DNA from: Rhodopirellula halodulae | GTDB lineage: Bacteria; Planctomycetota; Planctomycetia; Pirellulales; Pirellulaceae | DNA: 64,000 nucleotides | Reading direction: 5' to 3' | NCBI RefSeq assembly: GCF_020966775.1 | Contig: NZ_JAJKFV010000010.1 | Coordinates: 124,001-188,000 of the forward strand | Shown: piece after piece, positions 1 through 7,708 of the stretch | How positions within the stretch are numbered: position 1 is the stretch's first letter | Layout: every line of letters begins with the position of its first letter | Position numbers and translations under genes: made by a program | Notes under the pieces: generated by a model | Told to the model about the DNA's origin: nothing | The model's database searches: none | What the model saw: the letters and a program-made list of their open reading frames with translations, nothing else

Positions 1-7
1 AGTCTCG

Positions 8-19
8 AAGCGAGCTTTT
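8..19 (+). terminator. Possible right half of a terminator cut by the window edge
   Basis: GAAGCGAGC followed by a run of five T looks like the 3' arm and tail of a rho-independent terminator whose left arm lies before base 1. Only half is visible, so this is a guess. Confidence 0.25.
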
Positions 20-223
20 TCAATTTTGTGTCACGGACGAACCCCGTGACCCCAGCGAATGTTCGGGATCTTAAGCATTGCGCGGTACTTCGCCGGTTGT
101 GCGGGTGGCGACGGTTGCGTGAGCAGGACCCTGGGGCAAACGGCGTGATTCGGCTAAGTTCTGTGCTGAAAATTCATCGTTTCATTCCCCGACCCCCACC
201 CACTCAACCTCGCTGCTGTCCCC

Positions 224-1303
224 ATGAATTCCTCCATCGTTTTGTTGCCCGGCGACGGGATCGGACCTGAAATTGTCGAACAAGCTCGTTTGGTTTTGGC
301 CAAAGTTGCGGAACGATTCGGGCACACCTTCGATTTCAGCTCGCACCTGATCGGCGGAATTGCAATCGACGAGACCGGCGACCCACTTCCCCAAGCGACC
401 GTGGACGCCTGCCGAGGTGCCGGAGCGATTTTGCTGGGAGCCGTCGGTGGCCCCAAATGGGACGACCCGTCCGCCAAGACGCGACCCGAAGCCGGTCTGT
501 TGAAAATCCGCAAAGAACTGGGACTGTTCGCCAACCTACGTCCCATCAAGTTGTTCGATGAGCTGGCCGACGCATCGCCTTTGCGTGCGGACATCGTCAA
601 AGGGACCGACATCCTATTCTTCCGCGAACTGACCGGCGGGATCTACTTCGGTGAGTCGGGGACCTCCGGCAGTGGCGAAGAAGAGTCTGCCTATCAGTCG
701 ATGACCTATTCGGTCGGCGAAGTGAAACGGATCGTGCGGATGGCAGCTCAAGCCGCACGAGGCCGATCGAACCGATTGACCAGTGTCGATAAAGCCAACG
801 TGCTCGAACCCAGTCGTCTGTGGCGCCGCGTCGCCGCTGACGTGATGGCAAACGAGTTTCCTGACGTTCAGTACGACGTGGTTTTGGTCGACGCGATGGC
901 CATGCACTTGATCAATCGTCCGTCAGAGTTCGATGTGGTGGTCACCGGCAACATGTTCGGCGACATTTTGACTGACGAAGCTTCTATGTTGCCCGGTTCG
1001 CTCGGGATGCTTCCAAGTGCATCGCTGGGTGATGATGGCCCAGGGTTGTATGAACCGATTCACGGATCGGCGCCGGACATTGCCGGCAAAGGCATCGCCA
1101 ACCCGCTCGCGACGATTTTGGCCGCCGCGATGATGCTTCGTCATTCGTTGGGGCTGGCCGATGAAGCCGACGCGATTGAGAAAGCCGTTGCCGCCGTCAT
1201 CACCGATGGGTTGCGAACACCCGATTTGGCTCGTGGTGACCAGTCCAAGAGCGTTTCGACCGAAGAAATGGGTGCCGCGGTCGTCGCGAAATTGGCGTCC
1301 TAG
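224..1303 (+). CDS. leuB: 3-isopropylmalate dehydrogenase
   Basis: Cytosolic NAD-dependent enzyme of leucine synthesis; it oxidises and decarboxylates 3-isopropylmalate to 2-oxoisocaproate. The 359 residues match the usual family length. The N-terminal GDGIGPE motif is present, as are [11 protein letters not shown] near residue 134, the catalytic Lys in SVDKANV (Lys190), a metal-binding Asp near 223, and the IDH/IMDH signature [12 protein letters not shown] near 243-254 followed by [12 protein letters not shown]. The start is the ATG after a C-rich leader. leuC and leuD lie about 28 kb downstream, so the leucine genes are not one operon here. A repeat-rich hairpin region follows the stop codon. 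Confidence 0.96.
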   Translation: MNSSIVLLPGDGIGPEIVEQARLVLAKVAERFGHTFDFSSHLIGGIAIDETGDPLPQATVDACRGAGAILLGAVGGPKWDDPSAKTRPEAGLLKIRKELGLFANLRPIKLFDELADASPLRADIVKGTDILFFRELTGGIYFGESGTSGSGEEESAYQSMTYSVGEVKRIVRMAAQAARGRSNRLTSVDKANVLEPSRLWRRVAADVMANEFPDVQYDVVLVDAMAMHLINRPSEFDVVVTGNMFGDILTDEASMLPGSLGMLPSASLGDDGPGLYEPIHGSAPDIAGKGIANPLATILAAAMMLRHSLGLADEADAIEKAVAAVITDGLRTPDLARGDQSKSVSTEEMGAAVVAKLAS

Positions 1304-1327
1304 GTTCGTCGGGTAGCGAGTCGCCGG

Positions 1328-1425
1328 TGTAGGTCCGGTTCCACCGTACGCCTGCCTGCCGATGTAGGTCCGGTTCCACCGTAAGCCTGCCTGCCGATGT
1401 AGGTCCGGTTCCACCGGACTTCTAC
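1328..1425. repeat. 35-bp tandem repeat, about 2.7 copies, with internal palindrome
   Basis: The unit beginning TGTAGGTCCGGTTCCACCG recurs at 1328, 1363 and 1398 with a period of exactly 35 bases and only one or two differences. The last copy continues into a palindrome: GTAG (1399-1402) and TCCGGT (1404-1409) pair with ACCGGA (1413-1418) and CTAC (1422-1425). The first copy begins CCGGTG and ends CACCGG, also able to pair. It lies just after leuB and may act as a transcript end or be an intergenic repeat family. Confidence 0.85.
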
Positions 1426-1437
1426 AAACCCACTCCA

Positions 1438-1506
1438 ATACCAATTAAGTATCGCCAGCCAGCATTCACCCAGCTCGACTCCCTGGCTGGCGTCACAGGC
1501 TGGTAT
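1438..1506. repeat. 69-bp palindromic element (REP/MITE-like)
   Basis: The outer ends ATACCA (1438-1443) and TGGTAT (1501-1506) are inverted repeats, and inside them CGCCAGCCAG (1453-1462) pairs perfectly with CTGGCTGGCG (1483-1492) across a 20-base loop. The element sits between the 35-bp repeats and the next gene. Its structure resembles a REP-type or miniature mobile palindrome; no transposase is nearby. Confidence 0.6.
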
Positions 1507-1555
1507 AGAATTGGGCAGCTTTCTCAGTCCAAGTCTCCTTCGATCGAAGTTCACC

Positions 1556-2515
1556 TTGCCTGATATCACCACCTTCATTCTGATCGCGGTCATCCTCGCG
1601 GCGCTTGGCATCGCAACATTGGTTGCGGCGCTCCTGGGTCGCACGGATTCCGTCTCGGTGGACGCCGCGATTGTGAAGCGTTTCCGTTCGAAGCTGCGTG
1701 TGTGGTGGACGATGGTCGCAATCTTTGTGATCGGATCCTTGATCCATCGCATTGGTTTGGTGGTTTTGTTTTCGATGGTGTCGTTTTGGGCGTTGCGAGA
1801 GTTCATCTCCATGACGCCCACGCGACGTGGTGACCATCGCACGTTGTTTTGGATCTTCTTCATCTTCACGCCGCTGCAGTACATCCTGATCGGGCTGGGA
1901 GATGACTACTATCCGTTCTACAGCATCATGATTCCCGTTTACGCCAGCCTATTCATTCCGGCTCGTGCCGCGATTGCTGGGGACGCGAAACGATTCTTGG
2001 AACGGTGCGCGAAGATCCAAGCCGGGTTGTTGGTGTGTGTGTACTCGCTGTCGCACGCACCGGCGCTGTTGGATCTGCAATTGGTGCGAACCGGCGGTGA
2101 AGCTTGGAAAGGCAGCAACGTGAACCTACTGATGTTCTTCGTTCTGATCGCTCAGTTGTCGCTGACGTTGGAACGTGTTTGGAGCAACGTTGCCGGCAAA
2201 CATGTGATCGCGCCGGAGATCAATGCGTCGCGTACCTGGGAAGGCGTTCTGGGGTCGATGATGTCGACCGGAATCATCGCGGCGTTGTTGCGTTGGGCCA
2301 CGCCATTCTTTTGGTGGGAAGCGTTGTTGATGGGCGTCGTTGTCACCGCGATGGCGAGCATGGGAACGTTGACGATGAGCGCGATCAAACGCGACCGGGG
2401 TGTGACGGATACCGGGACACTGGTCCAAGGCCATGCCGGTGTGCTGGACCAAATCGACAACATTTGCTTTGCGGCGCCGATCTTCTATCACGTCACCCGT
2501 TTCTTCTTCACTTGA
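1556..2515 (+). CDS. CDP-diglyceride synthase-like membrane protein (phosphatidate cytidylyltransferase family)
   Basis: Predicted inner-membrane enzyme that would make CDP-diacylglycerol from phosphatidate and CTP. About eight hydrophobic segments are visible. Near the C-terminus the stretch from SAIKRDRG to VLDQIDN fits the CdsA signature (S-x-x-K-R-x4-x-D-x-G...HAG-x-x-D-x-x-D) with three substitutions: Lys to Thr, Gly to Ala, and Arg to Gln in the D-R-x-D part. The conserved acidic residues stay. The start is uncertain. The TTG at 1556 puts the first membrane helix at residue 7; an in-frame TTG at 1511 would start only five bases after a palindromic element and is less likely. It could be a divergent paralogue rather than the housekeeping CdsA. 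Confidence 0.8.
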   Translation: MPDITTFILIAVILAALGIATLVAALLGRTDSVSVDAAIVKRFRSKLRVWWTMVAIFVIGSLIHRIGLVVLFSMVSFWALREFISMTPTRRGDHRTLFWIFFIFTPLQYILIGLGDDYYPFYSIMIPVYASLFIPARAAIAGDAKRFLERCAKIQAGLLVCVYSLSHAPALLDLQLVRTGGEAWKGSNVNLLMFFVLIAQLSLTLERVWSNVAGKHVIAPEINASRTWEGVLGSMMSTGIIAALLRWATPFFWWEALLMGVVVTAMASMGTLTMSAIKRDRGVTDTGTLVQGHAGVLDQIDNICFAAPIFYHVTRFFFT

Positions 2516-2568
2516 TTCCCGCGGCCGGGCAACGAACGCTCGTCGCCATATTTTGATTGAGCCAAGGC

Positions 2569-3090
2569 ATGCAACTCGTCATCAGTTCCAGTCTTCATCC
2601 CACCAGTCGCAGTCGAATTCTGGCTCGCTCCGTCGCGGAACGTCTGCGTTCGCAAGACCGCGAAGTGGAGGTCTTTGATCTATCGCAGCAAGTGCTGCCA
2701 CCTTGTGACGGTGCCACCGCCTATGGCGACGAGAACGTGATTGCTTTGGCGGAATTGATTCGCGAAGCCGACGCGATCTATGTGGCGTCGCCGGTCTACA
2801 ACTACGACGTCAATGCTGCCATCAAAAACGCCGTCGAGCTGACCGGAAAGGCTTGGACCGGCAAGACCGTGGCGTTGTTGTTGGCCGCTGGTGGACAGGG
2901 AAGCTACATGTCCGCCATGGGATTGGCCAACAGTTTGATGCTGGATTTTCGCTGCGTGATTGTGCCGCGATTTGTGTACGCGACTGGCGAATCGTTTGAA
3001 GGTGACTCCTTGGCCGACGAAGAAATCGCCCGCCGAGTGGATACGCTGGTGGCCGAAACGCTGAAGCTCAGCGACGCATTGGCAAATTGA
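2569..3090 (+). CDS. NADPH-dependent FMN reductase / flavodoxin-fold quinone reductase
   Basis: A 173-residue flavodoxin-fold protein. The N-terminal beta strand and loop (LVISSSLHPTSRSRILA) form the typical FMN phosphate-binding site, and ASPVYNYDVNAAIKNAVE is the second conserved flavin loop of the NADPH-dependent FMN reductase family. Expected role: cytosolic two-electron reduction of flavin or quinones with NAD(P)H; the real substrate cannot be read. The ATG at 2569 is preferred over an in-frame TTG at 2557. Its stop codon directly abuts the end of the convergent exopolysaccharide operon, leaving no space for a terminator. Confidence 0.85.
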   Translation: MQLVISSSLHPTSRSRILARSVAERLRSQDREVEVFDLSQQVLPPCDGATAYGDENVIALAELIREADAIYVASPVYNYDVNAAIKNAVELTGKAWTGKTVALLLAAGGQGSYMSAMGLANSLMLDFRCVIVPRFVYATGESFEGDSLADEEIARRVDTLVAETLKLSDALAN

Positions 3091-3912
3091 TCAGCCGAAC
3101 CGCAGTTCTTTGTCAGGCGTTTGCCCCGATTCGCGTTTACGCTGATAAATGCCCAGTTTCTGCAGCGTCAGCAACGACACGTAGGCTGGGTTGAGATAGA
3201 GGTAGCGTCGCCACAGACGGCCTGGTTCTCGCGTGAGTCGAAAGAACCACTCGAGCCCGTTTTTCTGCATCCACGGCGGCGCTTGTTCGAGCATCCCGGC
3301 GTGGAACGCAAAGGCGGCTCCCACGGCAATCAACGGCATGGAGAGATGTTCTCGCATCTCGTAGGCAAAGATCTCCTGCCGCGGGCAGCCCAAGCCAACG
3401 AAACACATCTGCGCGCCGCTTTCGCGAATTTCCGCTGCCAGTTCGTCGCGTTCCTGCTCGTTGATTTGTCGGAATGCCGAGGCTCGTTTGCCGACGATCC
3501 GCAGTCCCTCGAACCGCTCGCCGAGTCGTTCTGCGAATTGCGTCAACATCTCTTCGGTGGCACCGAACAAGAAGATTGGCACATCCTGTTTGGCCGCCTC
3601 TTTGCACAATCGCAACGTGAGTTCGGGGCCATAGACGCGATCCTGCAGCGGAGGTCCGTCGAAGCTTTTCTTGTGCAATCGGTTGAGCGCCCATCGCACG
3701 GGTTGCCCGTCCGGACACACCAAATCGAATTGGTTCAAACGATAGTGGTGTTCTCGATCGAGGACGCCCGTCATCACGCCGTGAACCGCCAACGCCGTGA
3801 CGGCCATCGGAGAATGGTTCTTCGCGGCGGTGATGATCCGGTTCACGGCGGCTTCGTAGTCAATCGCATTGACGCCGATGCCCAAGACGTTGTGTTGTCC
3901 GTAGTCCAACAT
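3091..3912 (-). CDS. WecG/TagA/CpsF-family glycosyltransferase
   Basis: A 273-residue GT26-family enzyme that transfers an aminosugar (ManNAc or ManNAcA in known members) onto an undecaprenyl-PP-linked sugar at the cytoplasmic membrane face. Family hallmarks: CPDGQPVRWAL, FLFGATEEML, the VGLGCPRQE motif (usually VxLGxPKQE) and AVGAAFAFHAG. The start is set at the ATG at 3912, five bases after the upstream deacetylase stop; 63 further codons open upstream overlap that gene and look non-coding. It is the last gene of the exopolysaccharide operon and ends tail to tail with the flavin reductase. Confidence 0.9.
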   Translation of the reverse strand: MLDYGQHNVLGIGVNAIDYEAAVNRIITAAKNHSPMAVTALAVHGVMTGVLDREHHYRLNQFDLVCPDGQPVRWALNRLHKKSFDGPPLQDRVYGPELTLRLCKEAAKQDVPIFLFGATEEMLTQFAERLGERFEGLRIVGKRASAFRQINEQERDELAAEIRESGAQMCFVGLGCPRQEIFAYEMREHLSMPLIAVGAAFAFHAGMLEQAPPWMQKNGLEWFFRLTREPGRLWRRYLYLNPAYVSLLTLQKLGIYQRKRESGQTPDKELRFG

Positions 3913-3917
3913 GGAAT

Positions 3918-4898
3918 TCAAGTGGTTTCGGGTTGATGTGTTGCAGTTTGTGCCATCGCCAGCGTTTCGGTTTGTTCTTGCATGGTCAGCACGTTGAATT
4001 CGTTTGCAAATTTTCCGAGTGCCCAACGCATGAACGAGAGTTTCGCATCGCGAGACATCTTCATACCGGGGAAATAGGCCATGTCCGCATCGTCTTCGCA
4101 TCCTAAGAAGTCAGGTGGATGCAGCAGCAACGATGGTGCGGTTCCGGTCCAGCGACAAAGGTTGAGTGCTGAGGCGAAATAGAGTTTGGCCAAGGTCACG
4201 CTGAACGTTGCGAGGAACGTGACGTAACTGAAGTGAATGGGAGTTCGCAGGAACGGAAGCGTCGAAACAGGGATTTCCCGCAGATGGTGCGTTTGGCCGT
4301 CGACTTGTTCCTGGCGAACGAACGGACGGTTGGGGTTTCGCATCGCATCGAAGCCACCATAGAGCTTCTTTGCTTTTTCCCGTTCCTCGCCTTGCAAGTT
4401 GGTTCGCGCCAAGAAGACCGCTCGAGCGATGGGAGCCATGGAGGTGGGGAAGATGGACGCGTCATACGAGTAATCGTTGCGAATCAAAACTCGCAGAACC
4501 TCCGTCGGGCAACTGAACCCTGGTCCTCGAAAGCCAACCGGGCGGGCGCCAAACCGAGATGAAATTCGATCGTGCGTGGTCATGATCTCCGATTGAATTT
4601 CGGAGTCGCTCATCGTGTGCATCCATGGCAAATGGTTCAGCGAATGGTTCGCCGGTTCCCAATGGCCCAGTTGGTCAAAATGGTGGATGGCATCGACATC
4701 GGTTTCATCGTCGAGATCGCGACCGACCAAGAACACGGTCAGCGGTAGATTCAATTCGCCAAGCAGATCCACGATCCTTTGCGTCGCCATCGGCAAATAG
4801 CTCGAGGCGGTCTTCCAGTCCGCATTGCCCGCGGCACGAAGGTACGCCCATTTGTTGTCGAGATCGATCGACAAGCTTCCAACAGGTTTGTTGCTCAT
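3918..4898 (-). CDS. Polysaccharide deacetylase (NodB-homology) family protein
   Basis: A 326-residue carbohydrate esterase 4-like protein expected to remove N-acetyl groups from an exopolysaccharide or its lipid-linked precursor. Motif 1 is SIDLDNK with Asp12 and Asp14, a variant of the usual TFDDG. Motif 2 is His85 and His89 in NHSLNH. Motif 3 is GFRGPGFS with Arg124, and YDASIFPT follows. No signal peptide is seen, so it may act in the cytoplasm, as in some polysaccharide clusters of the PEP-CTERM type. Its ATG overlaps the stop of the upstream glycosyltransferase by four bases, which implies translational coupling. Confidence 0.88.
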   Translation of the reverse strand: MSNKPVGSLSIDLDNKWAYLRAAGNADWKTASSYLPMATQRIVDLLGELNLPLTVFLVGRDLDDETDVDAIHHFDQLGHWEPANHSLNHLPWMHTMSDSEIQSEIMTTHDRISSRFGARPVGFRGPGFSCPTEVLRVLIRNDYSYDASIFPTSMAPIARAVFLARTNLQGEEREKAKKLYGGFDAMRNPNRPFVRQEQVDGQTHHLREIPVSTLPFLRTPIHFSYVTFLATFSVTLAKLYFASALNLCRWTGTAPSLLLHPPDFLGCEDDADMAYFPGMKMSRDAKLSFMRWALGKFANEFNVLTMQEQTETLAMAQTATHQPETT

Positions 4899-6298
4899 TC
4901 GCCGTTCCCCGACATTTCGCGGGAGGCGGTGGGCTTGCGATTGCTAAGAGCGGATCGGATCGCTTGCAATGCACCGTCCGCGGAACGCTCGGGTGTGTAG
5001 TCACGAATGTCTTCCCGTGCTTGAACACGCATGTTCGCAATCGTTTCATCGCTCGCCGCGAGATAACGTTGCAGTGCACCGGAGAGACCGCTGATCGCAT
5101 GCGCCGAGTTGGAATCGGATTCGTCAGCCAGCGGGTCGTATTGCCAACCGTTGCGACCGTCTTGAATCAGCGTGGTGACCGATTGGGCGTAGACGCTGCC
5201 AACAATCGGCATTCCCGCATGCATGCCTTCGTTAGTCACGAGCAGCCACTCATCGGCCAAGGTCGGAGCGATGATGGCACCGTGTTGACGCATCAATTCC
5301 GGCAATTCCGCGGCGGGGCGATTGCCCAAAACATGGATTGTGAGTTTGGGGTCCGGTTTGGCGATTGATTCGGTGGCCTGGCCGGAGGCGAGTCTTTCAA
5401 GTTCCGAACGACAGGGTCCGTCACCGACAAAGGTGATCTTCAGCGATTCGTTATAGGATGCGCAGAATTGGCTGGCTTGTTGAACCAGCGGCAGCACGCC
5501 TTTGCGTTGTGTCAGTTGCCCGATGCAAAGCAAACGCCGCCGCACGGAGCTTTCGTCACGCGGTGCGATTTCCTTGGCGATCGTTCGATCGTCCGCAGCG
5601 TATGGCAGGTGAAAAAGTTGTTCGGGACGTGCGCCCAGCGAAAGCAGATAGTCGCGGCATGACGGGCCGTTGTACGTGATGGCGTCCGCGGATCGGAGCA
5701 AACGTCGTCTGGCCCAACTTCTCATGCGACCACGACCTTGTTCGGTGTGTTCGCTCATGAAGGTTGCCAGCACCAGTCGTGCACCCGACCGTCGGCAATA
5801 CCGGGCGGCCGCGAGCGAACGGGCACCGAGTTCGTGTGACACCACGACGTCCGGTGATAACCGTTTCAGTTGGCTGATCGTGTCATAGGGGACATGCACA
5901 AACAGTGGGTCATCAAAGCCCGCTTTGGCATGTCGCCAACGTCGACGAAGCGTGACCGTCTTTTGCACCTGCACCTGCAGTTCCGACCAATCCAATTCAA
6001 AGTTGCGATTGGGTTCGATCGGCGTGCTCAGCAAGATTTGAAAGTCACGGATGCGACGCGTGATCTCTTGCAGAACGCGAACCTGATACAGGGGAATGTA
6101 GTGCGTTAGAAAAACGACTTTCGCGTCGAGCCTGTCCGCTGAATTCAGAACTTCCGCAGGATGCGGTCGATCAGCCGAGGGCGATATGTCGCTGCCATCC
6201 ATGACTGCATCCGTGGGAAGGTCACGTTTTGGAAAGGGCTGCGTTTCCTTCGGTGACGATGAATTGGAGTCTGAGTTGGATGGCAAAACGGCGGACAT
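4895..6298 (-). CDS. GT4-type (group 1) glycosyltransferase
   Basis: A 467-residue predicted retaining glycosyltransferase with GT-B fold. The N-terminal Rossmann half starts near VVFLTHYIPLYQVRVLQ, and the C-terminal donor-binding half has CIGQLTQRKGV, FVGDGPCRSEL and the E-x7-E-like region EWLLVTNEGMHAGMPIV. The first 45-50 residues are low-complexity and may not be translated; an internal Met (MDGSDIS) is an alternative start. It lies nine bases after the sugar transferase gene and overlaps the deacetylase by four bases. Expected role: adding a sugar to the growing lipid-linked repeat unit on the cytoplasmic face. Confidence 0.88.
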   Translation of the reverse strand: MSAVLPSNSDSNSSSPKETQPFPKRDLPTDAVMDGSDISPSADRPHPAEVLNSADRLDAKVVFLTHYIPLYQVRVLQEITRRIRDFQILLSTPIEPNRNFELDWSELQVQVQKTVTLRRRWRHAKAGFDDPLFVHVPYDTISQLKRLSPDVVVSHELGARSLAAARYCRRSGARLVLATFMSEHTEQGRGRMRSWARRRLLRSADAITYNGPSCRDYLLSLGARPEQLFHLPYAADDRTIAKEIAPRDESSVRRRLLCIGQLTQRKGVLPLVQQASQFCASYNESLKITFVGDGPCRSELERLASGQATESIAKPDPKLTIHVLGNRPAAELPELMRQHGAIIAPTLADEWLLVTNEGMHAGMPIVGSVYAQSVTTLIQDGRNGWQYDPLADESDSNSAHAISGLSGALQRYLAASDETIANMRVQAREDIRDYTPERSADGALQAIRSALSNRKPTASREMSGNGE

Positions 6299-6307
6299 GT
6301 TTTGAAT

Positions 6308-7696
6308 CTATTCGCCGCCACGCCCCGTAACGGGCACAACGACGGTTTGAGCGATGAGGCGTAGATCTTGGAACAAGCCCAATTGGTCGATGTAACGAAG
6401 ATCCATCCGCATCCAATCGTCGAAGGTGACCGCTTTGGCTTTGTTGACTTGCCAAGTGCAAGTCAGGCCGGGGCGGACATCCAAGCGACGGCGATGCCAT
6501 CGTTCACAGGCTCGGCTTTCATGCCACGGAAGTGGGCGCGGGCCCACCAATGACATGTCACCTTTCAACACATTAATTAGTTGCGGCAATTCGTCCAAAC
6601 ACGTTGCTCGCAAAAAGTGGCCAACGCGGGTGACACGAGGGTCTCGCGAAATTTTGAACGCTGGTCCATCGCGATGGCTTTCGGCTCGCAGTTCCGCCTG
6701 GAATTTCTCCGCATCCACGATCATCGTTCGTAACTTCAAGATCGTGAACGGTTGGCCGTTCATGCCCTCACGGGTTTGGCGGAAGAAGGCTGGGCCGCCA
6801 TCGGTCATCTTGATGGCTGCCATGGCGGCCAGAATCGCGGGGCCGGTGAGCAGCAGACCCACGCCGGCACCGACGATGTCGATTCCGCGTTTGATCCACA
6901 TGCCCGGTTGATCCGCGGGTTGCGAAGCAACGCTGAGCGCCACGTCATCAATCGCGGATTGCAGATGATTGTGGGTGAGTGAACTCGATTGCGTGGTATT
7001 GGAGGTTTCAGCCGATGTGGATGAGAGCCTTACCCAGTCTGCTTCCGAGTCGGCGGGGTCGTCTTTCCGGCGATTGCCGCTACGGCGATCGTTGGATGTG
7101 TCTTCGGCGTCTTGGTCGCTGTCGCCAAAACCGTTGGGGTCATGGACTTGAAGCTTCAAACGCACCTCTAAACCAGCCGCATTGGTCAAACGTGCCAAGC
7201 GGTCGAGGACAGCGCGGCCGCCCATTTCCGGGGTGTCAACCAGCAAGATGCCATAGCGGAACGTCGCCAGGATTCCTTTTTCGTCGGTGACCCGAAGGTT
7301 GCGGATTAGCAAATCGACCAGTTTGCGATTTTGCTTGGCCGTGTGGCGGCGAGTCGAACCGGCCTTGGTTAGCAGTTCGACCGTCAGCAGGCAGAACGGG
7401 ATGGAACGACGCGTCGCACGCAATCGTTCGCGAGTCAATTCGCGATCAAATTGCCGCGACGACAGCAGCAGCATGCGGCGGCGGCCGAGCGACGTTTCGT
7501 CTCTCCATCGCAGCAAGCTTTCGCGTCGTTCTTTTCTAAAAATCGAAAACAAGTTGTCGTTCCTGGTTGCTCTTGTGACTGCCCCGTCGTGCTTCGTTTT
7601 GTTTGGGTGCATCCGGTGCAGATGACGGCGGTGTCGAGGGACTCGAGGTTTCTGGATCCGAGGTCTCTCTGTGAGCCACCGCTGGGGTGTCCGCAT
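6308..7696 (-). CDS. Undecaprenyl-phosphate sugar phosphotransferase (initiating) with extra N-terminal domain
   Basis: 462 residues. The C-terminal 197 residues are a bacterial sugar transferase domain (WcaJ/ExoY/PglC type): membrane segment after KRGIDIV, FTILKLRTM, the catalytic Asp-Glu in CLDELPQLINVLKGDMSLVGPRP, and GLTCTWQV. It would transfer a hexose-1-phosphate to undecaprenyl phosphate and start repeat-unit assembly. The usual four N-terminal membrane helices of WcaJ are absent. Instead, residues about 75-190 form a soluble domain with FDRELTRERLRATRR, a beta strand FCLLTVEL and FRYGILLVDTP, resembling a degenerate GGDEF/nucleotide-cyclase fold without GGDEF or RxxD. A roughly 70-residue charged linker joins the two. 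Confidence 0.88.
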   Translation of the reverse strand: MRTPQRWLTERPRIQKPRVPRHRRHLHRMHPNKTKHDGAVTRATRNDNLFSIFRKERRESLLRWRDETSLGRRRMLLLSSRQFDRELTRERLRATRRSIPFCLLTVELLTKAGSTRRHTAKQNRKLVDLLIRNLRVTDEKGILATFRYGILLVDTPEMGGRAVLDRLARLTNAAGLEVRLKLQVHDPNGFGDSDQDAEDTSNDRRSGNRRKDDPADSEADWVRLSSTSAETSNTTQSSSLTHNHLQSAIDDVALSVASQPADQPGMWIKRGIDIVGAGVGLLLTGPAILAAMAAIKMTDGGPAFFRQTREGMNGQPFTILKLRTMIVDAEKFQAELRAESHRDGPAFKISRDPRVTRVGHFLRATCLDELPQLINVLKGDMSLVGPRPLPWHESRACERWHRRRLDVRPGLTCTWQVNKAKAVTFDDWMRMDLRYIDQLGLFQDLRLIAQTVVVPVTGRGGE

Positions 7697-7708
7697 GGAC
7701 GCGGCGGT

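Noticed and set aside
1328-1425. CRISPR array
   Set aside because: The repeats are directly adjacent with a 35-base period and no variable spacers, and there are no cas genes.
6308-7696. Active diguanylate cyclase fused to the sugar transferase
   Set aside because: The GGDEF signature and inhibitory-site RxxD are both missing; only the fold-like strand pattern remains.
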